Notes: a model not told the origin generated them from the letters alone. A DNA stretch of 64,000 nt from Streptomyces sp. NBC_01267 (GCF_036241575.1 NZ_CP108455.1:3468001-3532000); one strand, 5' to 3'; shown: positions 44,913 to 54,565, counted from the stretch's first letter. Made by a program: numbers and translations.

Positions 44913-45584
44913 ATGACTCCGAACAGGACTCCGAACCCCATTGAACTCGTGATCTTCGACTGTGACGGCACGCTGGTGGACAGCGAGCGCATATGCGTCA
45001 AGGTGGACGCGCACATCACGGCGGACCTGGGGTGCCCCTTCACCGAGGCCGAAATCATCGAGCGCTTCGTGGGCTCGTCCGACGAGGTCTACACCGCCGC
45101 CGTGGAGGAACGGCTCGGCCGGCGGCTGGAGAAGGGCTGGCAGAAGAAGTACAGCCACCTGTACCGGGCCGCCTTCGACGCCGAACTGACCGCTGTCGAC
45201 GGCGTCGCGGAGATGCTGCGCGGGCTCACCACACCTGCCTGCGTGGCGTCGAACGGCGACCACCCCGGTATCCGCCGCAACCTGGAGATCACCGAGCTGG
45301 CCGGCCACTTCGAGGACCGCATCTTCAGCGCCTCCGACGTCCCCCGGGGCAAGCCCGCCCCCGACCTCTTCCTGCACGCGGCCCGCACCCTGGGCGTGCG
45401 GCCCGAGCGGTGCGTGGTGATCGAGGACAGCGCGTACGGAGTCCAGGCCGCCCGCGCCGCCGGGATGCGGGCCTTCGGCTACTGCGGCGGCCTCACCGCG
45501 GCCTCCCGCCTGGAAGGACCGGCCACCGTCGTCTTCGACGACATGCGCGAACTGCCCACGCTGCTGGCCGGGTCGGCGCACTGA
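44913..45584 (+). CDS. HAD-family sugar phosphatase / phosphoglucomutase-like
   Basis: 223 residues. Motif I VIFDCDGTLVDSE, cap helices, motif II ASNGDHPG, motif III near GKPAPDLFLHAA, motif IV VVIEDSAYGVQAARAAGM. It resembles beta-phosphoglucomutase and 2-deoxy-sugar phosphatases. A TATGCT -10-like box at 44899-44904 ends 8 nt before the ATG at 44913, so the transcript is probably leaderless; an ATG at 44901 would overlap that box and is less likely. Confidence 0.92.
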   Translation: MTPNRTPNPIELVIFDCDGTLVDSERICVKVDAHITADLGCPFTEAEIIERFVGSSDEVYTAAVEERLGRRLEKGWQKKYSHLYRAAFDAELTAVDGVAEMLRGLTTPACVASNGDHPGIRRNLEITELAGHFEDRIFSASDVPRGKPAPDLFLHAARTLGVRPERCVVIEDSAYGVQAARAAGMRAFGYCGGLTAASRLEGPATVVFDDMRELPTLLAGSAH

Positions 45585-45629
45585 ACCACGTCCGCGAGCG
45601 GGGCGGGCATCGCGGGCGGGACGGGACTT

Positions 45630-46652
45630 TCACCTCGCAGCTCGGGGCGCGCCCGCGAGTGTATGCCGGTGCACGGTGAATCCACCCCGTTTGAAGGTCT
45701 CCAGCACGATCGTCACGTCGGCCTCCGTCACCTCTTCCAGGGCGCCGACGACCTCGGTGAGGAACGTCTGCAAGGCGTGATGGTCCTCCACGGCCACATG
45801 CGCGCAGATCTGGTAGTCCCCGCTGACCGTGGCCAGAGTCATGACCTCAGGTCGTCGCGACAGGGCCACACCGACCTTGTCCAGGTGGCGGAAGGAGACC
45901 TGGAGCCACAGCAGGGCTTCCGTCCCGAGGCCGAACAGGGAGGGGTCGACATCCGCCCGCACCCGCGAAACACCGGATTCGAGAAGCGCGGAGAGCTTGC
46001 GTGAGGCGGTGGCCTGGCTGACCCCGAGTTCGGCGGCGAGCCTGGTGGTCGAGATCCTGCCGTCCTGTGCGAGCAGGGCGGCGATCTCCAGTTCGTCGCG
46101 CTGGAGCGGTACGTCGATCCGACGGCTGCCGAACGACGGGAGCGGGGGGCGGCGGAGCGCCGCCGCCTCCCGCTCGGACAGGGCACCGCCGTTCCACGCG
46201 TGCGCCACCGTGTAGTACCTCAGCACGGGATACGAGGAGGAACTGCGCATCTGCGGCGGCAATCCGCTGTACAGCAGCTCCCGCAGCGACTCCTGACTGC
46301 TCGGGATGACTTCGACGAAGTAGTCGGACGAGCCCAGCAGGGCTATCACGGTTCTGGTCTCGCCGATCGCCGACAGAGCGCGGACGCTCTCCAGGACGCC
46401 GCCCGTCTCACCGCGGAGCCGCAGGAGCACGGGTGCCGGGCGCCCGATCAGCTGGGTGTCCAGGACGCCGACGACCCGGATCGTCCCGCTTTCCAGGAGC
46501 CGCTGCCCCCGCCGCGCGACCGTGCGGTCGGAGAGTCCCAGCACCTGGCCGATCTGGTCCCAGGATGCCCTGCCGTCCATCTGGAGGGCGGACGCTACCC
46601 GCCTGTCAGTCACACTCAAGTCATCTGTTCCATTCATCAGTAGGTCAATCAT
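45630..46652 (-). CDS. Double-domain Lrp/AsnC-family regulator
   Basis: 340 residues with two AsnC-type halves in tandem. Each has a winged helix-turn-helix (DGRASWDQIGQVLGLSDRTVARR near residue 25, and DGRISTTRLAAELGVSQATASRK near 200) followed by a RAM-like effector domain. Such fusions bind as one protein where ordinary Lrp proteins dimerise. It is divergent from a LysE-type exporter 130 bp away, the usual pairing for an amino-acid-responsive activator of export. The exact start is uncertain (ATG 46652 or 46667). Confidence 0.92.
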   Translation of the reverse strand: MIDLLMNGTDDLSVTDRRVASALQMDGRASWDQIGQVLGLSDRTVARRGQRLLESGTIRVVGVLDTQLIGRPAPVLLRLRGETGGVLESVRALSAIGETRTVIALLGSSDYFVEVIPSSQESLRELLYSGLPPQMRSSSSYPVLRYYTVAHAWNGGALSEREAAALRRPPLPSFGSRRIDVPLQRDELEIAALLAQDGRISTTRLAAELGVSQATASRKLSALLESGVSRVRADVDPSLFGLGTEALLWLQVSFRHLDKVGVALSRRPEVMTLATVSGDYQICAHVAVEDHHALQTFLTEVVGALEEVTEADVTIVLETFKRGGFTVHRHTLAGAPRAAR

Positions 46653-46784
46653 GTCGCAACCATGCAAAATGCGCCATCCTCTTGACGGATTGATTCGTGC
46701 GATGTCAGGGTAACTGCCCGTTCACACAGAGCGAGGGGGAGCCGTGCAGACAGACACCGAACACCCGGCGAACCAGCCGGTGCG

Positions 46785-47420
46785 ATGACCGGCGCAGGCG
46801 CAGTGGGGTCCTACGCGGTGGTCGCGCTGCTGGGCGCGATGTCGCCGGGACCGGATTTCGCTCTGGTGAGCCGCTTCGCAGCGCTGCGAGGGCGACGCGT
46901 GGGGCTCGGGGCCTCCGCAGGCGTGGCTGCGGGCATGGCCGTCAATACGCTGGCGGCGGTGTTCGGGGTCGGCGCGGTCGTGGCCGCGTCCCCCGCTCTC
47001 TTCAAGGCTGTGGCCGTGGTCGGGGCGATCTACCTGCTCTACCTCGGCGTACGCTCCCTGCTGGCCGCAAGAGAGAGCGGCATCGGACCGGAGACGGAAA
47101 CAGGGACCGCGCCGGCGGCGACGGAATCCTCCGCCACGGCCTTTCGCCAGGGACTGATCACCAACGTCCTCAACCCGAAATCGGTCGTCTTCCTGGTCGC
47201 GCTGCTGCCGCAGTTCCTGACAGACCGGTCGACCTGGCTGGACAAGACGGTCCTGGGTGTCATCACGGTCCTGGCCGTCCTCCTGTGGTTCAGCGTCGTG
47301 GCCCTGGCGGTCGGCGCCCTCCAGGCGGTCTTCCGCAAGCCGGTCGCCCGCAAGGTGCTGAACATCGCCACCGGCCTGGTGCTGATCTCCCTGGGAGTGA
47401 TCCTCTTCCTGGTGGAGTGA
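46785..47420 (+). CDS. LysE/RhtB-family amino-acid exporter
   Basis: 211 residues with six membrane segments. The family opening SYAVVALLGAMSPGPDFALVSR and the NPKSVVFLVALLPQFL motif are diagnostic. It exports a basic or neutral amino acid, probably when the divergent AsnC-type regulator senses excess. It is the last chromosomal gene before the left junction of the genomic island. Confidence 0.95.
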   Translation: MTGAGAVGSYAVVALLGAMSPGPDFALVSRFAALRGRRVGLGASAGVAAGMAVNTLAAVFGVGAVVAASPALFKAVAVVGAIYLLYLGVRSLLAARESGIGPETETGTAPAATESSATAFRQGLITNVLNPKSVVFLVALLPQFLTDRSTWLDKTVLGVITVLAVLLWFSVVALAVGALQAVFRKPVARKVLNIATGLVLISLGVILFLVE

Positions 47421-47541
47421 CCTCGGACGAGGCGTGGGTCAGTTCCCCGCAGCGCTGGCGCATCTGGTGGCGACCCAGAACCGAGACCACCGACCGCGAA
47501 GCAGCCCGCTCCCGGCGCCGCTGCCGCGTCCTCTGACGACA

Positions 47542-47576
47542 GAAGCCCAGGTCACGGGCGGTGTGACCTGGGCTTC
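47542..47576 (-). terminator. Displaced original tRNA-Thr terminator at the left island junction
   Basis: A 14-bp stem (47542-47555 with 47563-47576) and 7-nt loop. Its sequence is nearly identical to the hairpin at 61157 next to the intact tRNA-Thr gene. It is the ancestral tRNA terminator, left behind when an element inserted at the tRNA 3' end. Confidence 0.8.
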
Positions 47577-47580
47577 CACA

Positions 47581-47624
47581 GAGCCCCCTATCGGATTCGA
47601 ACCGATGACCTACGCATTACAAGT
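47581..47624 (-). repeat. Left attachment site (attL): 44-bp copy of the tRNA-Thr 3' half
   Basis: Identical over all 44 bases to 61196-61239, the 3' half of tRNA-Thr(UGU) from the anticodon loop to the acceptor end. Sequences diverge right after it, which marks the core of site-specific recombination. Confidence 0.93.
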
Positions 47625-47644
47625 CCCGGCAGGATCCTGCCGGG
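47625..47644. repeat. 20-bp perfect palindrome abutting attL
   Basis: CCCGGCAGGATCCTGCCGGG starts directly at the base where the two att copies diverge. It may be an arm-binding or excisionase site of the lost recombinase, or a small terminator. Confidence 0.6.
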
Positions 47645-47892
47645 GTTTCCGCTGGGCACTCCGGGGATCCAGAAATTCCTGGTCAGCGACCCGCCCTTGA
47701 CGTCCGGTCCAGATCTGAGCGCGTCGTGCCCGCACGACCGCTCACGCATCGCTCACGCACCCTGGACCTCTCCATGGGCATTGACACGGCCACGCCCTGA
47801 CGAGTTTGGTCAGTCTTCGACTTGGCGAGTGCAGTCTGCGATCTCATCGCTACAGTCTTCCCAAGAGTGTGAATTTCGTGGTTGGGGGTGGA

Positions 47893-50800
47893 ATGGGTAG
47901 GCGATTCTTCATAGCGCTGGGAAGCGGACGGTACCGCCACCTACCTGAGGACGAGCAGTTGCGCTGCGTGCCTACCGATGTTCGCACGACAAGAAAGCTC
48001 TTCACCGGTTTTGGGTACGAATCCGTGCTATCTGGGCTCGGCGACTACGACGGCGCAGAGCAAGTCCGGCAAAAGTTGTCGCACTGGTCGGAGGACACTG
48101 CCCTCACTAGTGATGATGTAGTGGTCTTGTACTTCGCTGGCCACGGCTCAGTACAAGAGCGCGACCGGCACTATCTGCTCTGCTGGGACTCACGTGATGG
48201 AGACCTCGCAACCACAGCGTTGGCCACCGAGGATCTGGTCCGCATCTTGTGCCGGGGCAACCTCCGCCACCTCCTGCTGATTCTCGACACTTGCGCCGGC
48301 AGTGCCGGGGGGGCTGAAGCCTCGGCGATCGCGCTGCGGACCATCGCCTATCGGAACACAGATGCTGACTCGACTGGCTTGTGGTTTCTTGCGTCCGCAC
48401 GCAGGAAGGACGTTGCCGAGGACGGAGCATTCGTAGCCGCTTTGACCGAAGCCGTGGAGACGACAACAGGACGCACTGGCCAGCGGCAGCAGTATCTCGA
48501 CCTCACGGAACTAGTCAAGGCGGTCAACGAGCGTTTCGAGACGGACAGGTTGGGCCAGCGCGCCGAATTGGCCTGCGGGCTCGTGACCGGCCTGGCACCG
48601 TTCCTGCCGAATAGCGGGTACACCGATGAACTACCGCCGATCGGAACCGACTTGGAGGTACAGCGTCGGGTCGCGTCAAGGGACCTCACAGAGCACTTTG
48701 GTCCGCGCTCGCGCGGTGTGGAGTTCGAGTCGGAGCAGGGCCTGTACTTCAGCGGTCGGGTCCGAGTGCTGTCCGAGCTGGTGGCTTGGCTGACCTCCGA
48801 CGACAGCGATGGCAGAGGCAGAGTCGTAACTGGCAGTCCTGGCTGCGGCAAGTCCGCCGTCCTGGGCAGGGTTGTTGCCCTCTCAGACAGTCGATACCGA
48901 GACCGCCTCGACGTTGCTGACGTTGATCCCACGGCCGTGGTGCCTGCTGGGTGTGTCACGGCTGCCGTGCATGCCCGCCACAAGCGACTCGAAGAGGTGG
49001 TGGAAAGGCTCGCCACCGCCCTTGAGGTCGAAGCAGACGGTGCTGCAGCACTGTTGCAGGAACTCACCAGGAGGGGACGCCAGGGACCGCCCCTGATCAT
49101 TGTTGTCGATGCGGTGGACGAAGCTGGCTCGGACACCGCCGCAGATGCCGGTGGTCACGGCGAGCCTCGCCGAATCACCCGGGAACTACTCCGGCCCATG
49201 TCGGAGATTCAGGGCGTGAGACTCCTAGTCGGAACGCGACAGGAGTTGGTCGGCCCTCTGGGGCCCACATTTGTCTGCATGGACTTGGATCAGCCCCAAT
49301 ATCGCGCGAGCGTCGACGATGTCGCTGGCTACGTCACTCGCGTCCTGCTGGCGAGCGAGGAGGCCGAAGTACGTACTCCGTACCGCGGTCTACGCGAACT
49401 CGCTCGAACTGTCGCCCGCGGCGTCGCCGAGAAGGCTGCTGGCGTATACCTCTACGCCAGGACGACGGCGCGCACCCTGCGGTCGGACGAGACACCGGTG
49501 GACATCAGCCGATCTGGCTGGGCTGAACAACTCCCGAGCGAGGTCGGCGAAGCCTTTGACGACTACCTTGCCCGTTTCGGGCCCGATGAGCCACGGGTTC
49601 GCCGAATGCTGATTGCCCTCGCGTTCTCGGAGGGCAAAGGGCTACCTCGGGGCCGGACCTGGACTGCGATGAGTACGGTGATCTCCGGCGTGCGCTGCTC
49701 GGAGGCAGATGTCTCGTGGGCCTTGGACGTCGCCGAGGCCTATATCGCAGAGGTCATCGACGATGACCGACGTTCGGTCTACCGGCTCTATCACAAGGCG
49801 CTGGCCGAGCACTTGCGCGCGACGGCGGACCGGTCCCCCGAGGAGATCCAACGGTCTGTCGTCGAAGCGCTCCGCTCCCTCGCCCCCGTCGCCGCCGGAG
49901 GCAATCAAGATTGGTTCGGCGCCGTCCCATACGTCCGGCAGCACCTGTCCACGCATGCGGCTGCGGCAGGGATCCTCGCCCCCCTCATCGAGGATCCGGG
50001 TTTCCTGCTCGCCAGCGAACCGCTCGCACTCTTAAGGGCGTTCGTCTCTATCGAAGGCGAGAGCGCCCGACGGGTCCGCAGCTCCTACGAGCAAGTCGCG
50101 CACCGTCTGACAAGCGATCACACCGTCGGTGATCGGGCCGCCGATCTGCAATTGTCAGCTCGCCGATGCGAGGCCAACGACCTCGCCGACCGCATCGACG
50201 AACTCGGGGTCGCCCTCCCATGGTCTGCTCGGTGGGCCTGGTGGTCGACCAGTGGAGTGCATCGGTTGCTTCATGGCCACACCAAGACTGCCGAATGCAT
50301 CGCGGTTGGATCACTCGACGGCCGTCCCATCGCCGTCACTGGGAGCGCTGACGAGACAGCCCTTGTATGGGACCTCGGCTCACAGCGTCAAATCGGCGAA
50401 CCGTTACATGTTGGCATATCAGTGAGCGCAGTTGCGATTGGAGAGTTGGGCGACTACACGGTAGCCCTCACCGGAGCAGTCGATGGGACTGTAAGGATTT
50501 GGGACCTCTCGGCCGGTCAGGAATACGGGCGCGCTCTCACCGGACACACCAACCGGGTTGAGAGCATTACGGTGGGCGCCATTCACGGGCGGCCCGTGGT
50601 CTTGACAACCAGCGCAGACGGCACAGCACGCATCTGGGACCTGATCGAGAGACAGCAACTCGGTACAGAGCTCGCTGCTCACAAACGTACGGTCCGGGAT
50701 GCCGATCTAGGTCAACTGGACGGCCGGCCGGTGGCCATTACAGGAGGCGAGGACAAAGCCGTCTACGTCTGGGACTTGAGTGATGTATTCGACGGTGGAG

Positions 50801-53139
50801 ACGCGCACGTCGATGGGAGTCCACTCATTGGCCCTACCGACTCGGTTACCGCAGTCTCTGTGGCGCAGCTCGACGGCCGCGCTGTAGCACTGGTCGGGGA
50901 CGCGGCAGGAATGCTCAGTCGATGGGACCTAGCCGACCGCAGGCAGATTGGTGAGCCGGTCGTGGCGCACGTCTACTGGAGTATGAGCGGGGTCGCCTCC
51001 GCCGTGACGGGCGAGTTCGATGGGCACCCAGTTGCGTTGACCAGCGGGGTGCATGAGGCGCGGTTATGGGATCTACGAACACTCCAGCAACTCGCACATC
51101 CGCTGCGCGGGCATGTCGAATACATCAGGGCAGCTGCTCTCTCCACTCAGGGAGGGGCCTTCCTCGCAGTCACAGTCAGCCAGGACCGTACGGCACGCAT
51201 TTGGGACCTCACCGTGGATCAACCCGACGAAGGTCACACCCGTGCTATCGGCTGCCTGGCCTCATGTGAGGTCCAGGGCCGACCTCTGGTCGTCACGGGA
51301 GGGCAAGACGCGACTGCGAGACTCTGGGATCTGCGCACACGAACACAAGTCGGCATCCCCATGGAAGGTCATTCCGGTGACGTCTCGGCAGTCGCTCTAG
51401 GTATTCTCGGCGGCCGTGCCATTGTCGCGACCGGTGGTTCCGATACCTCTGTACGGCTATGGGATCCATTCCAGGGAACATCCTTGGTGTCCCCCCTCCT
51501 TGGGCATACAAACGCAGTCCGGTGTGTCGCCTTCGGAGAACTGGATGGCGCACCCGTCCTGGTCACCGGCAGCGAGGACGGCACGGCGCGAATCTGGGAT
51601 GTCACATCTGGATCTCCGATTGGGCATCCCCTCGGAGGGCATATCGGTGGAATCTCTCACCTGACCGTACGTTCCGGCGCGCACGGGGTCGAGGTTTTGC
51701 TGGCAACATCCTTGGATCACACATACCTCTGGGAGATCGCAGGATACGGCGCCACTTGGCCCGCCGGTCCGCGTGCGCATTTCAACGTAGAAGACCTCAG
51801 CCCTTCCGCGCGGATCGTCGGCGTTGCGTTTCACGGCGTGCGGCCCGTGGTTCTTTCGAGCCAAGCAGGAAATACGGTCTACATTCACCATGTACTGGAC
51901 CGCGACTTGACAGGGGGGCCATTTCTCGGGCACACGTCCGTAGTAATGACTGGCACGCTCGACCATATTGCAGGAAAATCAGTCGTGGTGACAACTTCTC
52001 GCGACGAGACCACTCGCATATGGGACCTGAAAACGACCCAACCCCTGGGGGCCCCGATGGAGGGCCACACGCGGGTTGCGTATTCGTCCCAAAGTCCGTA
52101 CGTTCCATCGCCTTTACTCGTAAAAGTCGACGGAACCCAATTGGGGGTTATTGCAACATTTCACGATGTGAGGGTCTGGGACGTCACTACTATGCGCCCG
52201 ATCGGGGAGCCGTTGTGCCCTGCGGAACGGTCCCACGAATTGGTGTCCGTCGACATTCTGGATGCCGACGACGGAAGCGCTAATGTAATTACAATCGCTA
52301 TCGATGGCGTGGTGCGCACTCACGATTTAGATGGAGGCCACCAAGTGGCAGCCCACCTTACGTCCTCAATTCCTACAACGTATGACGCGATGGCCATTCG
52401 CTTGAACGGCGAAAACATTCTTGCACGTAGCAGTTGGATAGAATCAGAAGTATGGAGCCTGTCGTCCCGCAGGCGTCTCGGGAAACGCGCAGGGGTCTCC
52501 TTGCGCGCATGCCTTCTCCCGATGGAGGACGGCGAGGTTGCCATCGCTTCCGTTGCAACGGATTTCAAGATCGAAGCTTGGAATCTACGCAATCAGACCC
52601 CCCTATGCTCTCCGATGTCAGGTCACACTGACAGCGTGAATGCATTAAGGTCGGGCATTATAGGAGGTGTCACAGTTGTAGCCAGTGCATCCAGTGATGG
52701 CACCGTGAGATTGTGGGATCCGGGCGCTGGCATTCCACTCGGCGATCCTCTCAGCGGCCACAAGATGGGCGCCCATAGCCTGGAGATTGCCCACTGGGAT
52801 ACACGCGATGTCGTCATCTCCGGATCAGGCGACGGGCGTCTGCGGTGCTGGGACGCCTCAAGCGCAGAGGACATAGGCGTCGATCTTGAACCGTTCCCCT
52901 CCACGGTTCGAGCCGTCCGCGCCATAGCAGTCAATGGTTCGCCCATCCTGGTCGCAGCAGACCGCCATGGACTCATACGAGTCTGGGATATGGCTGCCTC
53001 GTCCTGGATCTCTGAGCTCGACATCGGCAGCGGCATCAGCGGTATCGCGCTAAATAGTCGCGGCCGGATCTGCGTTGCAACCGACATGGGAGTGATCGCG
53101 GTGCAACTGAACCTTGTCCCCCGGCGGGGCATCTCATGA
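47893..53139 (+). CDS. Caspase-like protease / STAND NTPase / WD40-repeat protein
   Basis: 1748 residues from the ATG at 47893 (GGGGGTGG upstream). Residues ~1-240 are a caspase-like (C14) protease: His 84 in YFAGHG and Cys 134 in LDTCAG form the dyad. Residues ~300-600 are a STAND/NACHT-type NTPase: Walker A GSPGCGKS (314-321), Walker B VVDAVDEA (D406, D409, E410). From ~790 to the end come about 20-21 WD40 units, enough for three seven-bladed propellers, as sensor. This layout, seen in bacterial conflict and death systems, suggests a sensor that oligomerises and activates a suicide protease. The lipase gene overlaps its stop by 4 nt. Base composition shifts inside the WD40 part. Confidence 0.9.
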   Translation: MGRRFFIALGSGRYRHLPEDEQLRCVPTDVRTTRKLFTGFGYESVLSGLGDYDGAEQVRQKLSHWSEDTALTSDDVVVLYFAGHGSVQERDRHYLLCWDSRDGDLATTALATEDLVRILCRGNLRHLLLILDTCAGSAGGAEASAIALRTIAYRNTDADSTGLWFLASARRKDVAEDGAFVAALTEAVETTTGRTGQRQQYLDLTELVKAVNERFETDRLGQRAELACGLVTGLAPFLPNSGYTDELPPIGTDLEVQRRVASRDLTEHFGPRSRGVEFESEQGLYFSGRVRVLSELVAWLTSDDSDGRGRVVTGSPGCGKSAVLGRVVALSDSRYRDRLDVADVDPTAVVPAGCVTAAVHARHKRLEEVVERLATALEVEADGAAALLQELTRRGRQGPPLIIVVDAVDEAGSDTAADAGGHGEPRRITRELLRPMSEIQGVRLLVGTRQELVGPLGPTFVCMDLDQPQYRASVDDVAGYVTRVLLASEEAEVRTPYRGLRELARTVARGVAEKAAGVYLYARTTARTLRSDETPVDISRSGWAEQLPSEVGEAFDDYLARFGPDEPRVRRMLIALAFSEGKGLPRGRTWTAMSTVISGVRCSEADVSWALDVAEAYIAEVIDDDRRSVYRLYHKALAEHLRATADRSPEEIQRSVVEALRSLAPVAAGGNQDWFGAVPYVRQHLSTHAAAAGILAPLIEDPGFLLASEPLALLRAFVSIEGESARRVRSSYEQVAHRLTSDHTVGDRAADLQLSARRCEANDLADRIDELGVALPWSARWAWWSTSGVHRLLHGHTKTAECIAVGSLDGRPIAVTGSADETALVWDLGSQRQIGEPLHVGISVSAVAIGELGDYTVALTGAVDGTVRIWDLSAGQEYGRALTGHTNRVESITVGAIHGRPVVLTTSADGTARIWDLIERQQLGTELAAHKRTVRDADLGQLDGRPVAITGGEDKAVYVWDLSDVFDGGDAHVDGSPLIGPTDSVTAVSVAQLDGRAVALVGDAAGMLSRWDLADRRQIGEPVVAHVYWSMSGVASAVTGEFDGHPVALTSGVHEARLWDLRTLQQLAHPLRGHVEYIRAAALSTQGGAFLAVTVSQDRTARIWDLTVDQPDEGHTRAIGCLASCEVQGRPLVVTGGQDATARLWDLRTRTQVGIPMEGHSGDVSAVALGILGGRAIVATGGSDTSVRLWDPFQGTSLVSPLLGHTNAVRCVAFGELDGAPVLVTGSEDGTARIWDVTSGSPIGHPLGGHIGGISHLTVRSGAHGVEVLLATSLDHTYLWEIAGYGATWPAGPRAHFNVEDLSPSARIVGVAFHGVRPVVLSSQAGNTVYIHHVLDRDLTGGPFLGHTSVVMTGTLDHIAGKSVVVTTSRDETTRIWDLKTTQPLGAPMEGHTRVAYSSQSPYVPSPLLVKVDGTQLGVIATFHDVRVWDVTTMRPIGEPLCPAERSHELVSVDILDADDGSANVITIAIDGVVRTHDLDGGHQVAAHLTSSIPTTYDAMAIRLNGENILARSSWIESEVWSLSSRRRLGKRAGVSLRACLLPMEDGEVAIASVATDFKIEAWNLRNQTPLCSPMSGHTDSVNALRSGIIGGVTVVASASSDGTVRLWDPGAGIPLGDPLSGHKMGAHSLEIAHWDTRDVVISGSGDGRLRCWDASSAEDIGVDLEPFPSTVRAVRAIAVNGSPILVAADRHGLIRVWDMAASSWISELDIGSGISGIALNSRGRICVATDMGVIAVQLNLVPRRGIS

Positions 53140-53993
53140 CCCGCGTCGTGCTCGTCCACGGCATCGCCCAACAGGTCAAAGGCCCAGAGACACTCCTCGC
53201 CGACTGGTACCCAGCGCTGAGCGACGGCGTCACCTTGGCAGGCCGGGCGGGACCGGATCGCAACGAAGTCTCGATGGCTTTTTATGGCGACCTATTCCGC
53301 CCCGCCGGATACCGTGGGCTTGGACAGCCTGAGCTCGATGCCTTTGACGTGCAGGAGGGCCTTGAGCGCGGTCTGCTTCTGCAGTGGTGGACATCCGCGG
53401 CCGAGCAGGAAGCGTGGGTTGCTGGCCCCGGTGCCGCGACCCGAGTGCGTACCCCCTTTCTGGTGCAGCGGGCCTTGGACGCCCTCAGCCACTCCTCGTT
53501 CTTCTCTGGCCTCAGTGAACGCGCCATGATTAGCAGTGCTCGCCAAGTACGGCGCTACTTCACTGAGCCGCAAGTGCGCGCCGCAGTACAGGAACGGCTA
53601 GCCCGTCTCGTCACCAGGGACACAGAGGTAATCGTCGCCCACTCCCTCGGCACGGTGGTCGCATACGAGGCCCTTTGTGCCCACCCGGACTGGCCTGATC
53701 TAACCTTGATCACTCTCGGGTCCCCGTTAGCCGTCCGTAACCTCGTCTTCGAGCGGCTTGCGCCTTTGCCTGCCGGTGGTTTCGCGAGATGGCCTGCACC
53801 GGTGAAGCGCTGGACCAACATCGCCGACGCAGGAGATGTTGTAGCCCTGACCAAGGAACTGGCGCCATCCTTCGGAGACCGTATCCGTGATCTTCTAGTC
53901 CACAACGGCGCCAAAGCGCATGATGTAAGCCCATATCTCACTGCCCGAGAGACCGGCATGGCCATGGCCGAGGCTCTGCGTGACGGCGGTTAG
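53136..53993 (+). CDS. Alpha/beta-hydrolase (lipase-like), partner of the caspase-STAND protein
   Basis: 285 residues. An oxyanion turn VLVHGIAQ at the start, nucleophile elbow VAHSLG (Ser 170), acid in NIADAGDVV, and a candidate His in NGAKAHDVSPYL. These complete a lipase/esterase triad. No signal peptide, so it acts inside the cell. It overlaps the upstream gene by ATGA and is probably co-translated, so it may be a second effector of the module (for example membrane-lipid hydrolysis) or a substrate of the caspase. Confidence 0.85.
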   Translation: MTRVVLVHGIAQQVKGPETLLADWYPALSDGVTLAGRAGPDRNEVSMAFYGDLFRPAGYRGLGQPELDAFDVQEGLERGLLLQWWTSAAEQEAWVAGPGAATRVRTPFLVQRALDALSHSSFFSGLSERAMISSARQVRRYFTEPQVRAAVQERLARLVTRDTEVIVAHSLGTVVAYEALCAHPDWPDLTLITLGSPLAVRNLVFERLAPLPAGGFARWPAPVKRWTNIADAGDVVALTKELAPSFGDRIRDLLVHNGAKAHDVSPYLTARETGMAMAEALRDGG

Positions 53994-54149
53994 GTCCCCG
54001 AGGATGAGGGAGACCCGGTCGCATGCTTGAAGGCTTCGCTGGGTGGACGGTGCAGTTCATCGTGCAGGACACCACGACGGATGTCTCGCGTGCGTCGTGA
54101 CGCTTCTTCAGCTGTACCCGAACCGGGATGCTGGCTGTGTGCGTCAGCA
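53994..54149. other. Non-coding start of the decayed region
   Basis: Together with 54150-54904 this makes about 900 bases with no intact gene. No ribosome-binding site or uninterrupted family match is seen. Confidence 0.45.
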
Positions 54150-54565
54150 GTCACCATGCGTTGCGGGCCCGAGCGGCTAGCTGGTGGCCTCGGGCCAGGA
54201 CCCTTTGAGCGGTTGGGTCGAGTCCGAGGACGCTGCCCCCCATGGACGCCAGCGAGCGACCACACGGCGAACACCTGAGGAAGGCTAGCGGCGTCGAAGG
54301 CGGTGCCGGCCCGTCGGGGTCAAGAACCCCGGCGGCGCCAAGTAAGCAATCAAGAGCTGCTGAACTCCCATAGCGGGCCCATAGGCCGGCCAGCAGAATC
54401 GAGAGTGCTTGTCAGCCTCCGCCGAGGGCGTGAGCGAGGGCATAAGCTCGCTCCGCCATGCCCCGCTTCCACGGCGGCGCCCCAACCTCCTGGACAATCT
54501 CCCGCCACAGTGCTGCGGTGGCCGCGCCGAATGCCGTGAGGGCGCCGGTTCAGCGTCCCGCCACG
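54150..54565 (-). pseudogene. Decayed gene fragment with internal stop codons
   Basis: Read leftward from about 54540, a protein-like stretch (LWREIVQEVGAPPW, then MAERAYALAHALGGG) reaches an in-frame TGA. It resumes immediately (ALSILLAGLWARYG ... AAGVLDPDGP) and later hits TGA again near 54160. Alanine/leucine helices with codon-position GC typical of Streptomyces show that this was once coding. The family is not recognised. Confidence 0.4.

Noticed and set aside
47683..47940. Minus-strand frame near attL considered as an integrase C-terminus
   Set aside because: No tyrosine-recombinase motifs (R..H..R..Y) could be found; I do not claim an integrase.
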